Shown: positions 1-6,121 of the stretch, one piece after another
How positions within the stretch are numbered: the first letter of the stretch is position 1
How the letters are laid out: each line of letters opens with the position of its first letter
The notes under the pieces: generated by a model
What the model saw: the letters and a program-made list of their open reading frames with translations, nothing else
What the model was told of the DNA's origin: nothing
The model's database searches: none
Position numbers and translations under genes: made by a program
NCBI GenBank assembly: GCA_015478575.1
Contig: JADMIN010000039.1
Location: forward strand, 1-10,528
DNA: 10,528 nt
From: Ktedonobacterales bacterium
GTDB taxonomy: Bacteria; Chloroflexota; Ktedonobacteria; Ktedonobacterales; JADMIN01
Reading direction: 5' to 3'

Positions 1-425
1 ATATAGCCAATCTCGGCACCGTTGATCGCCCCCGTATCCTGCGCGTCCGTAAATTGATTGGGATCCACCACCTGCCGCACCGCGGTGGCTAATACCTGCG
101 CGGCGGTCGTGCCGGGCGTGACGGTCATGCTGGCGAACTCGACCGAGACCTCGCCAAACTGTGTCTGCGCGACAAGCAACACGCTACGGTCGTTGGAGGA
201 GGCCACCGTCCAGGGATCAAAGTAGGTCAGACGAAAGTGCGTCAGCGCGATCGTGTGAGCGCTGGTGGCCTTGCGCTGCGGCGGTGGGCAGTTGGCGGCG
301 CAACGCGAGGGCGTCTGCCCCGCCACCGGAATCGGCCCAGTACCACACGCCCACGCGCCGAAGAGCAGGGAGAGCAGCCCCAGCGTGATGCCCCAAGCGT
401 TGTGCCGACCCCACTCGCTACGCAT
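1..425 (-). CDS. Partial secreted lipoprotein, unknown function (C-terminus outside window)
   Basis: This reading frame is open from an ATG at 423-425 to the left edge of the window, giving 141 visible residues. A strong Shine-Dalgarno AGGAGG lies 6 nt upstream. The N-terminus looks like a lipoprotein signal: a short basic start (RSEWGRH), a hydrophobic stretch at about residues 11-26, and a cysteine at 27 in the context AWAC, an imperfect lipobox. A second cysteine pair (C42, C46) follows in a Pro-rich linker. From about residue 57 the sequence (FRLTYFDPWTV, then VLLVAQTQFGEVSVEF, then NGAEIGY) resembles the beta-rich start of PsbP/DcrB-like lipoprotein domains, but this is a shape resemblance and not a firm family call. 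The start overlaps the stop of the upstream membrane-protein gene by 8 nt, so the two are probably translationally coupled and may act together at the membrane. Confidence 0.75.
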   Translation of the reverse strand, partial: MRSEWGRHNAWGITLGLLSLLFGAWACGTGPIPVAGQTPSRCAANCPPPQRKATSAHTIALTHFRLTYFDPWTVASSNDRSVLLVAQTQFGEVSVEFASMTVTPGTTAAQVLATAVRQVVDPNQFTDAQDTGAINGAEIGY

Positions 426-1557
426 GGCGTTCCTCCTGCCCGCTAGGGTGACGGGCGTGCTTGGCGATGGAGCGCAGCGCCAAGCCGCAGCCCGGGCAGA
501 AGGCCACATCCGGTACGGAGTGATGGCATCCTGGGCAGGTCAGCACACCACCGTGTCCAAGCTCCTGGGCCTTCTCTAGGAGGCCCGCATGCAGCACGAC
601 ACGCACCAGCAGCAGCATCACCCCGGCGGTCACGCCATACCAGACGAGCGCGGTAATCTGGCCACCCACCAGGTCAAAGCCGAGGCTTGGCACGACCTGA
701 CCCAGCGTACCGACCAGCGCGGCCACCGGCGGAAACGCCAGCCAGCCGAGGCGACGGCGCGGCGCGTGGTGATCGCGCCGCAGCCAGAGGGCCGCGCAGA
801 TAAGCCCAGTGGTCGCGGCGTCTAATAACGGCACGAGCAGGGCGATGCGAATGGTGGGAAGCGCCCAGGATGTGGCGGAGCCACCGCGCTGAAACGGGCC
901 GGCAATCAGCAGCCAGGAATAGACTACGCTCTGCGCGGCGGCGAAGCCCAGGCCCGAGGCGGCGCCAAACGCCAGCCCATCGAGCAGGTCGTTGAAGCGG
1001 CGGCGGGTGAAGTAGAGGACGAGTGGCCCAATGAGCATCAGCGCCTGCGCGAGCAGCGGCAGGAGGATGCCGGTCAGCAGCACATAGCTGGGCGCTGGCC
1101 CAAAGATGAGCCGGCGCTGTCCAAGGATAACCCGATAGAAGGCCACACTCAGCAGCGTACCGAAGACAGCGCCCGCCAGAAAGGTCGCGGCGAGCACCGG
1201 CAGCGGCTCATCCTCATGGATGCCCGCTAGAAAGAAATACAGCAGGTAGAGCACGGGCACCAACAGGGCAGCCAGCACGATGGAGAGCGGGACGAAGCGC
1301 CCCAGCCCGACGAGGAACACGAGCACCGCGCCCGCTAGCAGCAGCCAGCGCGCCTGGAAGGTGCGGTGAGGATTGAGATGCGGGAAGAGGGTCGTGATGA
1401 CGCTGAGGTGGAGCAGGTGTTCGCGCGGATCAGCGGCATAGGTGCGCGTCCGCCTGGCATCGAGGAGGCGGTCGCCCACGGGCAGGTGCGCGCCGCAATG
1501 GGCGCAGAACTCGCCTGCCGGAGCCTCCCGCCCACAATGCGGACACCGCATGGTCAT
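418..1557 (-). CDS. PrsW-like integral membrane protein with N- and C-terminal zinc ribbons; likely catalytically dead
   Basis: This is a 379-residue protein. A zinc ribbon opens it (C5-x2-C8 and C18-x2-C21) and another closes it (C341-x2-C344 and C354-x2-C357). Between them are about eight hydrophobic segments, roughly at 71-88, 90-112, 120-142, 155-183, 194-218, 236-258, 273-290 and 300-323. The segment DGLAFGAASGLGFAAAQSVVY at 193-213 aligns by eye with the PrsW/YpdA-type intramembrane metalloprotease signature (DGLvyGaavGlGFAaxEnxxY). The glutamate of that signature is Q209 here. The EExxK motif expected about 25 residues earlier reads AQALM (170-174), and the histidine expected in the later R...P..H segment is D246. 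I therefore infer a PrsW-fold protein without protease activity, possibly a sensor or scaffold. The RBS GAGGAG lies close before the ATG at 1557; an ATG at 1551 is an equally spaced alternative. It overlaps the downstream lipoprotein gene. Confidence 0.8.
   Translation of the reverse strand: MTMRCPHCGREAPAGEFCAHCGAHLPVGDRLLDARRTRTYAADPREHLLHLSVITTLFPHLNPHRTFQARWLLLAGAVLVFLVGLGRFVPLSIVLAALLVPVLYLLYFFLAGIHEDEPLPVLAATFLAGAVFGTLLSVAFYRVILGQRRLIFGPAPSYVLLTGILLPLLAQALMLIGPLVLYFTRRRFNDLLDGLAFGAASGLGFAAAQSVVYSWLLIAGPFQRGGSATSWALPTIRIALLVPLLDAATTGLICAALWLRRDHHAPRRRLGWLAFPPVAALVGTLGQVVPSLGFDLVGGQITALVWYGVTAGVMLLLVRVVLHAGLLEKAQELGHGGVLTCPGCHHSVPDVAFCPGCGLALRSIAKHARHPSGQEERHA
432..437 (-). promoter_or_regulatory. 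Ribosome binding site of the partial lipoprotein gene
   Basis: AGGAGG on the minus strand sits 6 nt before the ATG at 425. It lies inside the last codons of the upstream gene. It supports the lipoprotein start and independent initiation in addition to coupling. Confidence 0.7.
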
Positions 1558-1619
1558 ACTCTCCTCGCCCCGCGCGAGCGGCGCGCCTCACGTGGACCCC
1601 TGACGCCCGTCTCCCCTGT

Positions 1620-1649
1620 ATCGTAGCGGTTCCATGAGGTGTACTTCAA
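1620..1649 (-). promoter_or_regulatory. Candidate sigma70-like promoter for the PrsW-like/lipoprotein operon
   Basis: On the minus strand TTGAAG (1644-1649) is separated by 18 bp from TACGAT (1620-1625). Each box matches the consensus at 4 of 6 positions. The predicted leader to the ATG at 1557 is about 55 nt. This is a visual match only. Confidence 0.35.
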
Positions 1650-1700
1650 CGTCAGAGTGGAGCGCGCCGCGCCGTGTATCGCGTCCCATCGCGCGCATCA

Positions 1701-1756
1701 CTAGCGCTGGCTTCCTAGCACTGGCTTCCTAGCACTGGCTTCCTAGCGCTCGTTTC
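1701..1756. repeat. 14-bp tandem repeat, four copies
   Basis: Four head-to-tail 14-bp units occupy 1701-1714, 1715-1728, 1729-1742 and 1743-1756. Units 2 and 3 are identical (CTAGCACTGGCTTC). Unit 1 differs by one base and unit 4 by three. The array lies in the gap between the divergent PrsW-like and dipeptidase genes and is not coding in any evident gene. Confidence 0.95.
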
Positions 1757-1788
1757 GCTGGTTGTCCCCGCGCCCCCGCGCCAGCTAC

Positions 1789-1809
1789 GATGTGCGGGAG
1801 TCGCACATC
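1789..1809. promoter_or_regulatory. Perfect 8-bp dyad, possible operator upstream of the dipeptidase gene
   Basis: GATGTGCG (1789-1796) and CGCACATC (1802-1809) are perfect reverse complements around a 5-nt centre. The site is 74 bp upstream of the dipeptidase ATG. It could bind a dimeric regulator or form a small hairpin; no T-tract follows, so a terminator is unlikely. Confidence 0.5.
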
Positions 1810-1847
1810 TTGGCAGTCAGACATCGGGGAAGTCGGATATCGTAAAG
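1800..1847 (+). repeat. Three degenerate direct repeats with 16-bp period
   Basis: GTCGCACATC (1800), GTCAGACATC (1816) and GTCGGATATC (1832) start exactly 16 bp apart and fit the consensus GTCRSAYATC. The first copy overlaps the right arm of the dyad at 1789-1809. The conserved 10-mer followed by variable bases looks either like an array of regulator sites or like an old tandem duplication that has diverged. Confidence 0.6.
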
Positions 1848-1883
1848 CCGTTCGCTCTCGCTCCACGCTCTCAGGGGGTCACC

Positions 1884-2936
1884 ATGTTGCTCGTTGATGG
1901 CCACGAAGATATCGCCTCAAATGTGCTCTTTCATGGCCGCGACGTGCGCCGCTCAGTCACGGAGACACGGGCGCGCGAGACGGCGGCGCGCGCCGTGAGT
2001 GGCGTTCAGCCCGCGTTCGATGCCGGCACGGCGATGCTCGGTCTGCCAGAGCACCGACGCGGCGGAGTGGGCCTCGTCTTCGCCACGATCTTCGTCGCAC
2101 CCGGTGAACGCGAGGCCATGGCGGCGAAAGGCCTGGCCCAGTTGCGCTACTATCACGACCTCGCACGCCAGCCGGAGGCCGGTGTGCGCCTCATCACCAC
2201 ACGCGACGAGCTGGCCACGCTGGAGCGCGACTTCGCGGCGGCGAGCACCCCGGAGCGGCGTCCCGTGGGCTTCGTGCTGCTGATGGAGGGCGCTGATCCC
2301 CTGCGCGACCCCGCTGAGTTGGCGCGGTGGTCGGGCGAGGGCCTGCGCCTGTTGGGCCTGAGCTGGCACGCCACGCGCTACGCTGGGGGCACCGGCGCGC
2401 CCGGCCCCCTGACCGACCTGGGGCGGGCGCTCCTGGGCGAGATGCAACGGCTGGGGGTGGCGCTGGATATCAGCCACCTGGCCGAAGAGAGCTTCTGGCA
2501 GGCGCTCGATCATTTCTCTGGCACGGTCATCGCCAGCCACTCGAACTGCCGCGCGTATGTGCCAACTGACCGCCAACTCAGCGATGAGATGATCCAGGCC
2601 ATTGCCGCGCGCGATGGCGTCATGGGCACCGTGCTGGCCAACCCCTTCCTGGTGGATGGCTGGACACGAGAGGCCACCGCCTCTGTCACGCTCGACGCGG
2701 TGGTGCGCCACATTGACCATATCTGCCAACTCACCGGCAGCGCGGCCCACTCCGCCATCGGCAGCGACTTCGATGGTGGCTTTGGCGTCGAGACCACACC
2801 GCTCGAACTCGATTCGGTGGCCGACCTGGGCGCCATCGGCGCGGCCCTGACCGCGCGCGGCTACCGCGCGGAGGACGTGGCCAGCATCCTCGGCGGCAAC
2901 TGGCTGCGGATCCTGCGGCGCGCCCTGCCCGCGTAG
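1884..2936 (+). CDS. Membrane dipeptidase family (peptidase M19) zinc dipeptidase
   Basis: The 350-residue protein has the full set of M19 (renal dipeptidase-like) signatures. These are the N-terminal HxD (H7, D9, in VDGHEDIA), the metal-bridging glutamate (E135 in LLMEGADPL), two metal histidines (H198 in DISHLAEESFW and H219 in ASHSNCRA), and the GSDFDG loop with D295. The family folds as a TIM barrel with a binuclear zinc site and hydrolyses dipeptides, including some with a D-residue at the C-terminal side. The length is normal for bacterial members. There is no signal peptide or membrane segment, so I expect a cytoplasmic enzyme despite the family name. A GGGGGT element precedes the ATG at 1884. 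The gene is alone on its transcript start, with the dyad and 16-bp repeats upstream; the HAMP-like gene follows after 133 bp. The exact substrate cannot be read from sequence. Confidence 0.93.
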   Translation: MLLVDGHEDIASNVLFHGRDVRRSVTETRARETAARAVSGVQPAFDAGTAMLGLPEHRRGGVGLVFATIFVAPGEREAMAAKGLAQLRYYHDLARQPEAGVRLITTRDELATLERDFAAASTPERRPVGFVLLMEGADPLRDPAELARWSGEGLRLLGLSWHATRYAGGTGAPGPLTDLGRALLGEMQRLGVALDISHLAEESFWQALDHFSGTVIASHSNCRAYVPTDRQLSDEMIQAIAARDGVMGTVLANPFLVDGWTREATASVTLDAVVRHIDHICQLTGSAAHSAIGSDFDGGFGVETTPLELDSVADLGAIGAALTARGYRAEDVASILGGNWLRILRRALPA

Positions 2937-3060
2937 CGGGATGACGGGCGGGCTACCTTCCTCCCCACCGCGCGCCGCACGGCACCTGTAACGCTCCCTC
3001 GTATTCCCTGGATGGTATAGCCGTGTCCGCTTGATAGCGTGCGCGTATGCTGGGGAGAGG

Positions 3061-3066
3061 AGGAGG
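3061..3066 (+). promoter_or_regulatory. Ribosome binding site deciding the start of the HAMP-like gene
   Basis: AGGAGG within a longer purine run (3052-3068) sits directly before ATG 3070. A possible TTG start at 3031 in the same frame has no such element, so ATG 3070 is preferred. Confidence 0.6.
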
Positions 3067-3069
3067 GCG

Positions 3070-4407
3070 ATGCGACAGACGAGGCCCGCGGTAGCCGAAG
3101 TGGGGCACTGGGACGGGAATGCAGCCGACATGCCGCCGCGCGCGACCCCTGCCCTGGTCCGCTGGTGGCACTCCCTGGTGGCGCCCGCGGAGCCGCCCGC
3201 CGACGCCAGCCCCACCGCGCGCGACCGTGCCCGGCGCGGGCGCCTGGCCAGCACGCTGCTCTTCGGGCTGCTGCTGGTCGGGCTGGGCGCGCTGGCCGTC
3301 GGCTTCAGCGACCCAGACCACTTCGATGGTCCCCTGCCTGGACTCTTCAACCTGCTGCCCGGCGCCTTTGCCGCTGGCCTCGCCGCCGCGCTCCTGAACC
3401 GCCGTGGGCACGTCAACGCCGCCGGTGTGCTGATGATCGTCATCGCCGATCTGCCGCTGCTCTCCATCACGCTCTTTTCCCAAGGCGGGCGCCTCGATGT
3501 CGTCAACCTGACGGGCTTCTATCCCATCATCATCGCCGTGCTCTTCGCGGCCTCGATCCTGCCACCGATCAGTGTCTTCCCCGTCGCGCTCGTCAATAGC
3601 CTGCTGGTCTGCGCCATCATCCTCGCGAAACCCCATACCCCCGCCTTTGCCGCCAGTTTTGATCATTTTGGCGATATCGTAGGCACGATGGGCCAGCCCA
3701 TTGGGCTAGAACTGGTGGTCGCCATCGTCTCATATCTCTGGATCACCAGCACGCGGCGCGCCATCCAGCGGGCGGATCTGGCCGAGGCGCTCGCTGAGCT
3801 GGAGCGGCGCGAGGTGGAGCGCACGCGCGAGCTAGAGCGGGGTGTACGCCAACTGCTCGCCGTCCATGTCGAGCTGGCGAATGGCAACTTCAACGTGCGC
3901 GCGCCGATGGTCCGCAACACGCCGCTCTGGCAGATTGGCAGCAGCCTCAACAACCTCATCGCGCGGTTCGCGCGGCTGGCGCAAGCGGACTACACCCTCC
4001 ACCGCACCAGCCAAGAGGCGCGACGCCTCGCCGAAGCCATCCACGTCTGGCGTGAGGGCCGTCAGCCGATCTGGCCCACCCCCAGCGGCACCCCACTGGA
4101 TGAGGTGCTCGTCGCGCTCGCGGGCGAGGCCCCCTGGCCCTCTCTCGCACCACCCACGGCAAGTGGCCGACCGACATCGCGCCCCCTGGCCTCAGACCGA
4201 GGGGGACCGCTCCCAGCGCCGCCGCTCTCCCCAGCGCCGCCACGGCGACCCACCGCGCGCCAACTGCCACCATTCGATCCGGCGGCGGAGCTGCCCCCCT
4301 GGCTGCGCCCCCAACCACCCGACACCGACTCGCCAGACGAGCGCCCCTCATCCACCGAAGCCTGGCCGGATCTGCATGTGGGCGAAGAGCGACCGCGTGA
4401 GCCGTAG
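3070..4407 (+). CDS. Multi-pass membrane protein with HAMP-like segment, no recognisable output domain
   Basis: From ATG 3070 the protein has 445 residues. Residues 1-55 are polar. About six transmembrane helices follow (roughly 59-79, 92-110, 116-137, 148-163, 165-186 and 210-226), resembling a MASE-like sensory membrane module. A charged helix (227-262, rich in E, R and A) then leads into a stretch at about 257-305 (LLAVHVELANGNFNVRAP, then QIGSSLNNLIARFARL) that has the helix-linker-helix look of a HAMP domain. A short helical region reaches about 350, and the last 95 residues are Pro/Ser/Arg-rich and probably disordered. There is no histidine kinase, GGDEF, methyl-accepting or cyclase domain. 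HAMP domains relay signals between membrane and output modules, so this may be a receptor that signals through a partner. It lies 133 bp after the dipeptidase gene; I could not find a convincing promoter in that gap. Confidence 0.8.
   Translation: MRQTRPAVAEVGHWDGNAADMPPRATPALVRWWHSLVAPAEPPADASPTARDRARRGRLASTLLFGLLLVGLGALAVGFSDPDHFDGPLPGLFNLLPGAFAAGLAAALLNRRGHVNAAGVLMIVIADLPLLSITLFSQGGRLDVVNLTGFYPIIIAVLFAASILPPISVFPVALVNSLLVCAIILAKPHTPAFAASFDHFGDIVGTMGQPIGLELVVAIVSYLWITSTRRAIQRADLAEALAELERREVERTRELERGVRQLLAVHVELANGNFNVRAPMVRNTPLWQIGSSLNNLIARFARLAQADYTLHRTSQEARRLAEAIHVWREGRQPIWPTPSGTPLDEVLVALAGEAPWPSLAPPTASGRPTSRPLASDRGGPLPAPPLSPAPPRRPTARQLPPFDPAAELPPWLRPQPPDTDSPDERPSSTEAWPDLHVGEERPREP
4212..4241 (+). 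repeat. 18-bp-period duplication in the HAMP-like gene tail
   Basis: The 12-mer CCCAGCGCCGCC occurs at 4212-4223 and again at 4230-4241, 18 bp (six codons) apart. It encodes the repeated PAPP element of the proline-rich tail. It is in frame and so lengthens the disordered region. Confidence 0.7.
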
Positions 4408-4443
4408 GGATGCGCTCGCGTTCTGAAGTGGGGAACGACGGGA

Positions 4444-4545
4444 CCACCGCTTGCCGCTGTGCCCCGCACTTCCGCCTTCCGTGCGTGGCGAAGCGCGTGG
4501 CGAGCGGTGGGGCGATGCCGAGCGGACGGCGTTGCCGCTCATCGG
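4444..4545 (+). other. Two consecutive inverted repeats, candidate structured RNA or terminator
   Basis: CCACCGCTTGCC (4444-4455) pairs with GGCGAGCGGTGG (4499-4510) over 12 positions with one G-U pair, closing a 43-nt loop. A second hairpin, GAGCGG (4520-4525) with CCGCTC (4535-4540), can be extended through a 2-nt bulge. The block begins 37 nt after the HAMP-like stop codon. No U-tract follows; a G-rich run does. It could be a 3' UTR structure, an intrinsic terminator of non-standard type, or a small RNA. Confidence 0.4.
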
Positions 4546-4630
4546 CGGGGGAGGGGGAAGTTCCACATGGTGAGTGCTCGCTCCTCCTTGGTTCATCACG
4601 ATGCTGATCAAGAGGCACTGGATGACGTGC

Positions 4631-4679
4631 GCCAGATGGCGGCACCACCTCGCCATATAGCCCATATAGCCCAGATGGC
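4631..4679. repeat. Cluster of four related 10-bp near-palindromes
   Basis: GCCAGATGGC (4631), GCCATATAGC (4652), CCCATATAGC (4661) and CCCAGATGGC (4670) fit the pattern SCCAKATRGC. The two central copies include a perfect 9-bp tandem repeat, CATATAGCC at 4654-4662 and 4663-4671. An ATGGCG/CGCCAT inverted repeat (4636-4641 and 4651-4656) overlaps. GCCAGATG recurs at 4772. The arrangement suggests multiple operator sites or a decayed tandem repeat. Confidence 0.55.
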
Positions 4680-4771
4680 TACCCCCCATCACGGCGTGTG
4701 CTCGCGTGGGAGTCCGCTTGAGCACTGGCGCTAAATCTGCCGTACGGAGTTGCGTACGCTGGTCCGTTGTA

Positions 4772-4793
4772 GCCAGATGCGCCAAACTCTGGC
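4772..4793. promoter_or_regulatory. Inverted repeat upstream of the CHAP gene
   Basis: GCCAGA (4772-4777) and TCTGGC (4788-4793) are perfect reverse complements with a 10-nt centre, and flanking GTA/TAC bases extend the match with a one-base bulge. It lies 59 bp before the CHAP start and shares the GCCAGATG word with the cluster at 4631-4679, so a common regulator is possible. Confidence 0.45.
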
Positions 4794-4852
4794 ATACTCG
4801 CTCTTATTCCCCCCGATGAGCTGATGGTGGTAGGTGTGGAAGAGGAGCGCGC

Positions 4853-6103
4853 ATGCGGCAGAACGACCCAGCAGATGCATCCGGTGAGCAGCCACTCGCG
4901 CGCGCGAAGCCGCGCGCGCGGCGCACCCCGGCGAAGACACCGCCCAAGCGCGTACCAGACGTGACGTGGGAGACCACCGATCAGACGACGGGCGCACTCC
5001 CCCCGCCAGCCGCTTCCGCTGGGCGCCGCCGCACCCTGGCCTCCGCCAGCGGCACACATGCGCGGCCTGATGACGTTGGGAAGGACACCGCCCCATCCGC
5101 TTCCACCAGCCAGGGAACGGAGACGCCCCCACGCCGCGCGACGGGACGCCAGCGCGCGCAGCCCATCCGCCCGGAAGACAGGGCGCTGGTTGAGCGCGCG
5201 ACGCTGGCGATGCATGCACACAAGGGGAAGCATGCCGTGGCCCCGAACCTGGCCCCGAACCTGGCCCCGGCGATCTGGCAAAAATCCACAGCACAGCCGC
5301 CGGTGACGGTGGTGGCCGGCGACACATCGGGCCGCCATCTGGCACTTCCGCCGCGCGCTCCCCGCCATCGCCGCGGCGTCTTCGCGGGCGTGGCCGCTTG
5401 CGTGCTGTGTGTGGCCGCCATCACCTCCGTCCTCTACACCTTGCTGCCGGTCGGCACCCGTTCCCCCGCCCAGCTCTCGCTCGCGTTGAACGCCGCCGCC
5501 ATCGCGCAGAATCCCTCCAACGCCAACGGCACGGCCTGGAGCACCTCCGCGGGCGCGCTCTCGCTGGGCGTCGGCGGCGGCGCGGGTCCCGGCGTAAAGG
5601 CGCCAGGCAGCGCGGGTCTGCCAGTGACGACGCCGCCCCAACCATCAGGGCCGCCCACCAACGGCATCGGTGTCTCGCCCGCTCCCTTCACGCCGTGGCC
5701 GCCGAGCAGCCAGTGGATGATGGTGCCCGGTCGGTATACCTTTAGCGTGCAGCGCCCGGCGGATAACTACTATGGCTGGGCCTTCGGGCAATGCACCTGG
5801 TGGTCGCAGTATGAGCGACGCGACGAGAATCTGACCCGCATGGGCAATGCCCTCTCCTGGGCTGGTGTCGCCGCCACCCGGGGCTACACGGTCAGCGCGC
5901 GCCCCGCCCCCAACACGACCGTGACCTTCCAGCCGGGGGTGCAGGGCGCGGGCGGCGCGGGGCACGTCGCGCACGTGGTCGCCGTCTATCCTGGCGGCTG
6001 GTTCCTCATGTCCGAGATGAACTTTTATTGGAACGGCGGCGGTTGGGGCCGGGTGGACTACCGCTACGCGCACTCTGGCTGGGGCGTACAGTTCATCTAT
6101 TGA
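4853..6103 (+). CDS. Membrane-anchored CHAP-domain amidase/peptidase
   Basis: The 416-residue protein starts at ATG 4853 after a GAGGAG ribosome binding site. Residues 1-170 are basic and rich in Pro, Ala and Thr, likely disordered and cytoplasmic. A single transmembrane helix spans about 175-198. A Gly/Pro/Ser-rich linker follows, and a C-terminal CHAP domain occupies about 300-416. Seen motifs are YYGWAFGQCTWW with catalytic C314, GHVAHVVAV with H371, and SEMN with E388 as a likely third residue. CHAP (cysteine, histidine-dependent amidohydrolase/peptidase) domains cleave peptidoglycan peptides or amide links. The topology places the domain outside the membrane. Many secreted CHAP proteins use a cleaved signal peptide; here the long N-terminal tail precedes a stop-transfer-like anchor. 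No binding domain such as SH3 or LysM is visible. Cell wall remodelling or daughter separation is a reasonable role but is inferred. Confidence 0.88.
   Translation: MRQNDPADASGEQPLARAKPRARRTPAKTPPKRVPDVTWETTDQTTGALPPPAASAGRRRTLASASGTHARPDDVGKDTAPSASTSQGTETPPRRATGRQRAQPIRPEDRALVERATLAMHAHKGKHAVAPNLAPNLAPAIWQKSTAQPPVTVVAGDTSGRHLALPPRAPRHRRGVFAGVAACVLCVAAITSVLYTLLPVGTRSPAQLSLALNAAAIAQNPSNANGTAWSTSAGALSLGVGGGAGPGVKAPGSAGLPVTTPPQPSGPPTNGIGVSPAPFTPWPPSSQWMMVPGRYTFSVQRPADNYYGWAFGQCTWWSQYERRDENLTRMGNALSWAGVAATRGYTVSARPAPNTTVTFQPGVQGAGGAGHVAHVVAVYPGGWFLMSEMNFYWNGGGWGRVDYRYAHSGWGVQFIY
5241..5264 (+). repeat. 12-bp in-frame tandem duplication in the CHAP gene
   Basis: CCCCGAACCTGG is present twice head to tail (5241-5252 and 5253-5264). 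It produces the repeated peptide APNLAPNLAP in the disordered cytoplasmic tail (residues 130-139). Confidence 0.9.
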
Positions 6104-6121
6104 CCGCCGATACGATACCCG

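Larger units (their letters stand above)
4408..4852. other. 445-bp intergenic region before the CHAP gene
   Basis: I see no convincing gene here. The short open frames on both strands lack ribosome binding sites and recognisable composition. The region instead holds a foldable inverted repeat block (4444-4545), a 12-bp imperfect tandem duplication (4483-4494 and 4495-4506), a G-rich run (4542-4557), a cluster of related 10-mers (4631-4679), two CGTACG palindromes 12 bp apart (4741 and 4753) and an inverted repeat at 4772-4793. No strong sigma70 promoter is evident. Confidence 0.7.

Noticed and set aside
1701..1847. CRISPR-like array
   Set aside because: The units are directly adjacent with a period of 14 or 16 bp and no spacers, and there are no cas genes.
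2933..2962. Terminator after the dipeptidase gene
   Set aside because: Only a 5-bp GTAGC/GCTAC pairing overlapping the stop codon region is visible, with no T-tract; too weak to annotate.
3031..3069. TTG start extending the HAMP-like protein by 13 residues
   Set aside because: ATG 3070 directly follows a strong purine-rich ribosome binding site, whereas TTG 3031 has none.
1953..3506. 517-codon open frame on the minus strand across the dipeptidase and HAMP-like genes
   Set aside because: It is antisense to two genes with clear family motifs or membrane structure, has the Arg/Ala/Gly-rich composition of a GC-rich shadow frame, and has no recognisable domain.
4542..4557. G-quadruplex
   Set aside because: The run can supply four GG pairs but not four separated GGG tracts, so only a weak two-tier structure is possible; noted as part of the structured block only.
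4459..4734. 91-codon plus-strand frame in the long gap before the CHAP gene
   Set aside because: There is no ribosome binding site, it crosses the inverted repeats and tandem repeats, and it resembles no known protein; a small gene cannot be fully excluded.
4679..5641. 320-codon minus-strand open frame antisense to the CHAP gene
   Set aside because: It is a composition-driven shadow opposite a gene with a membrane anchor and CHAP domain.
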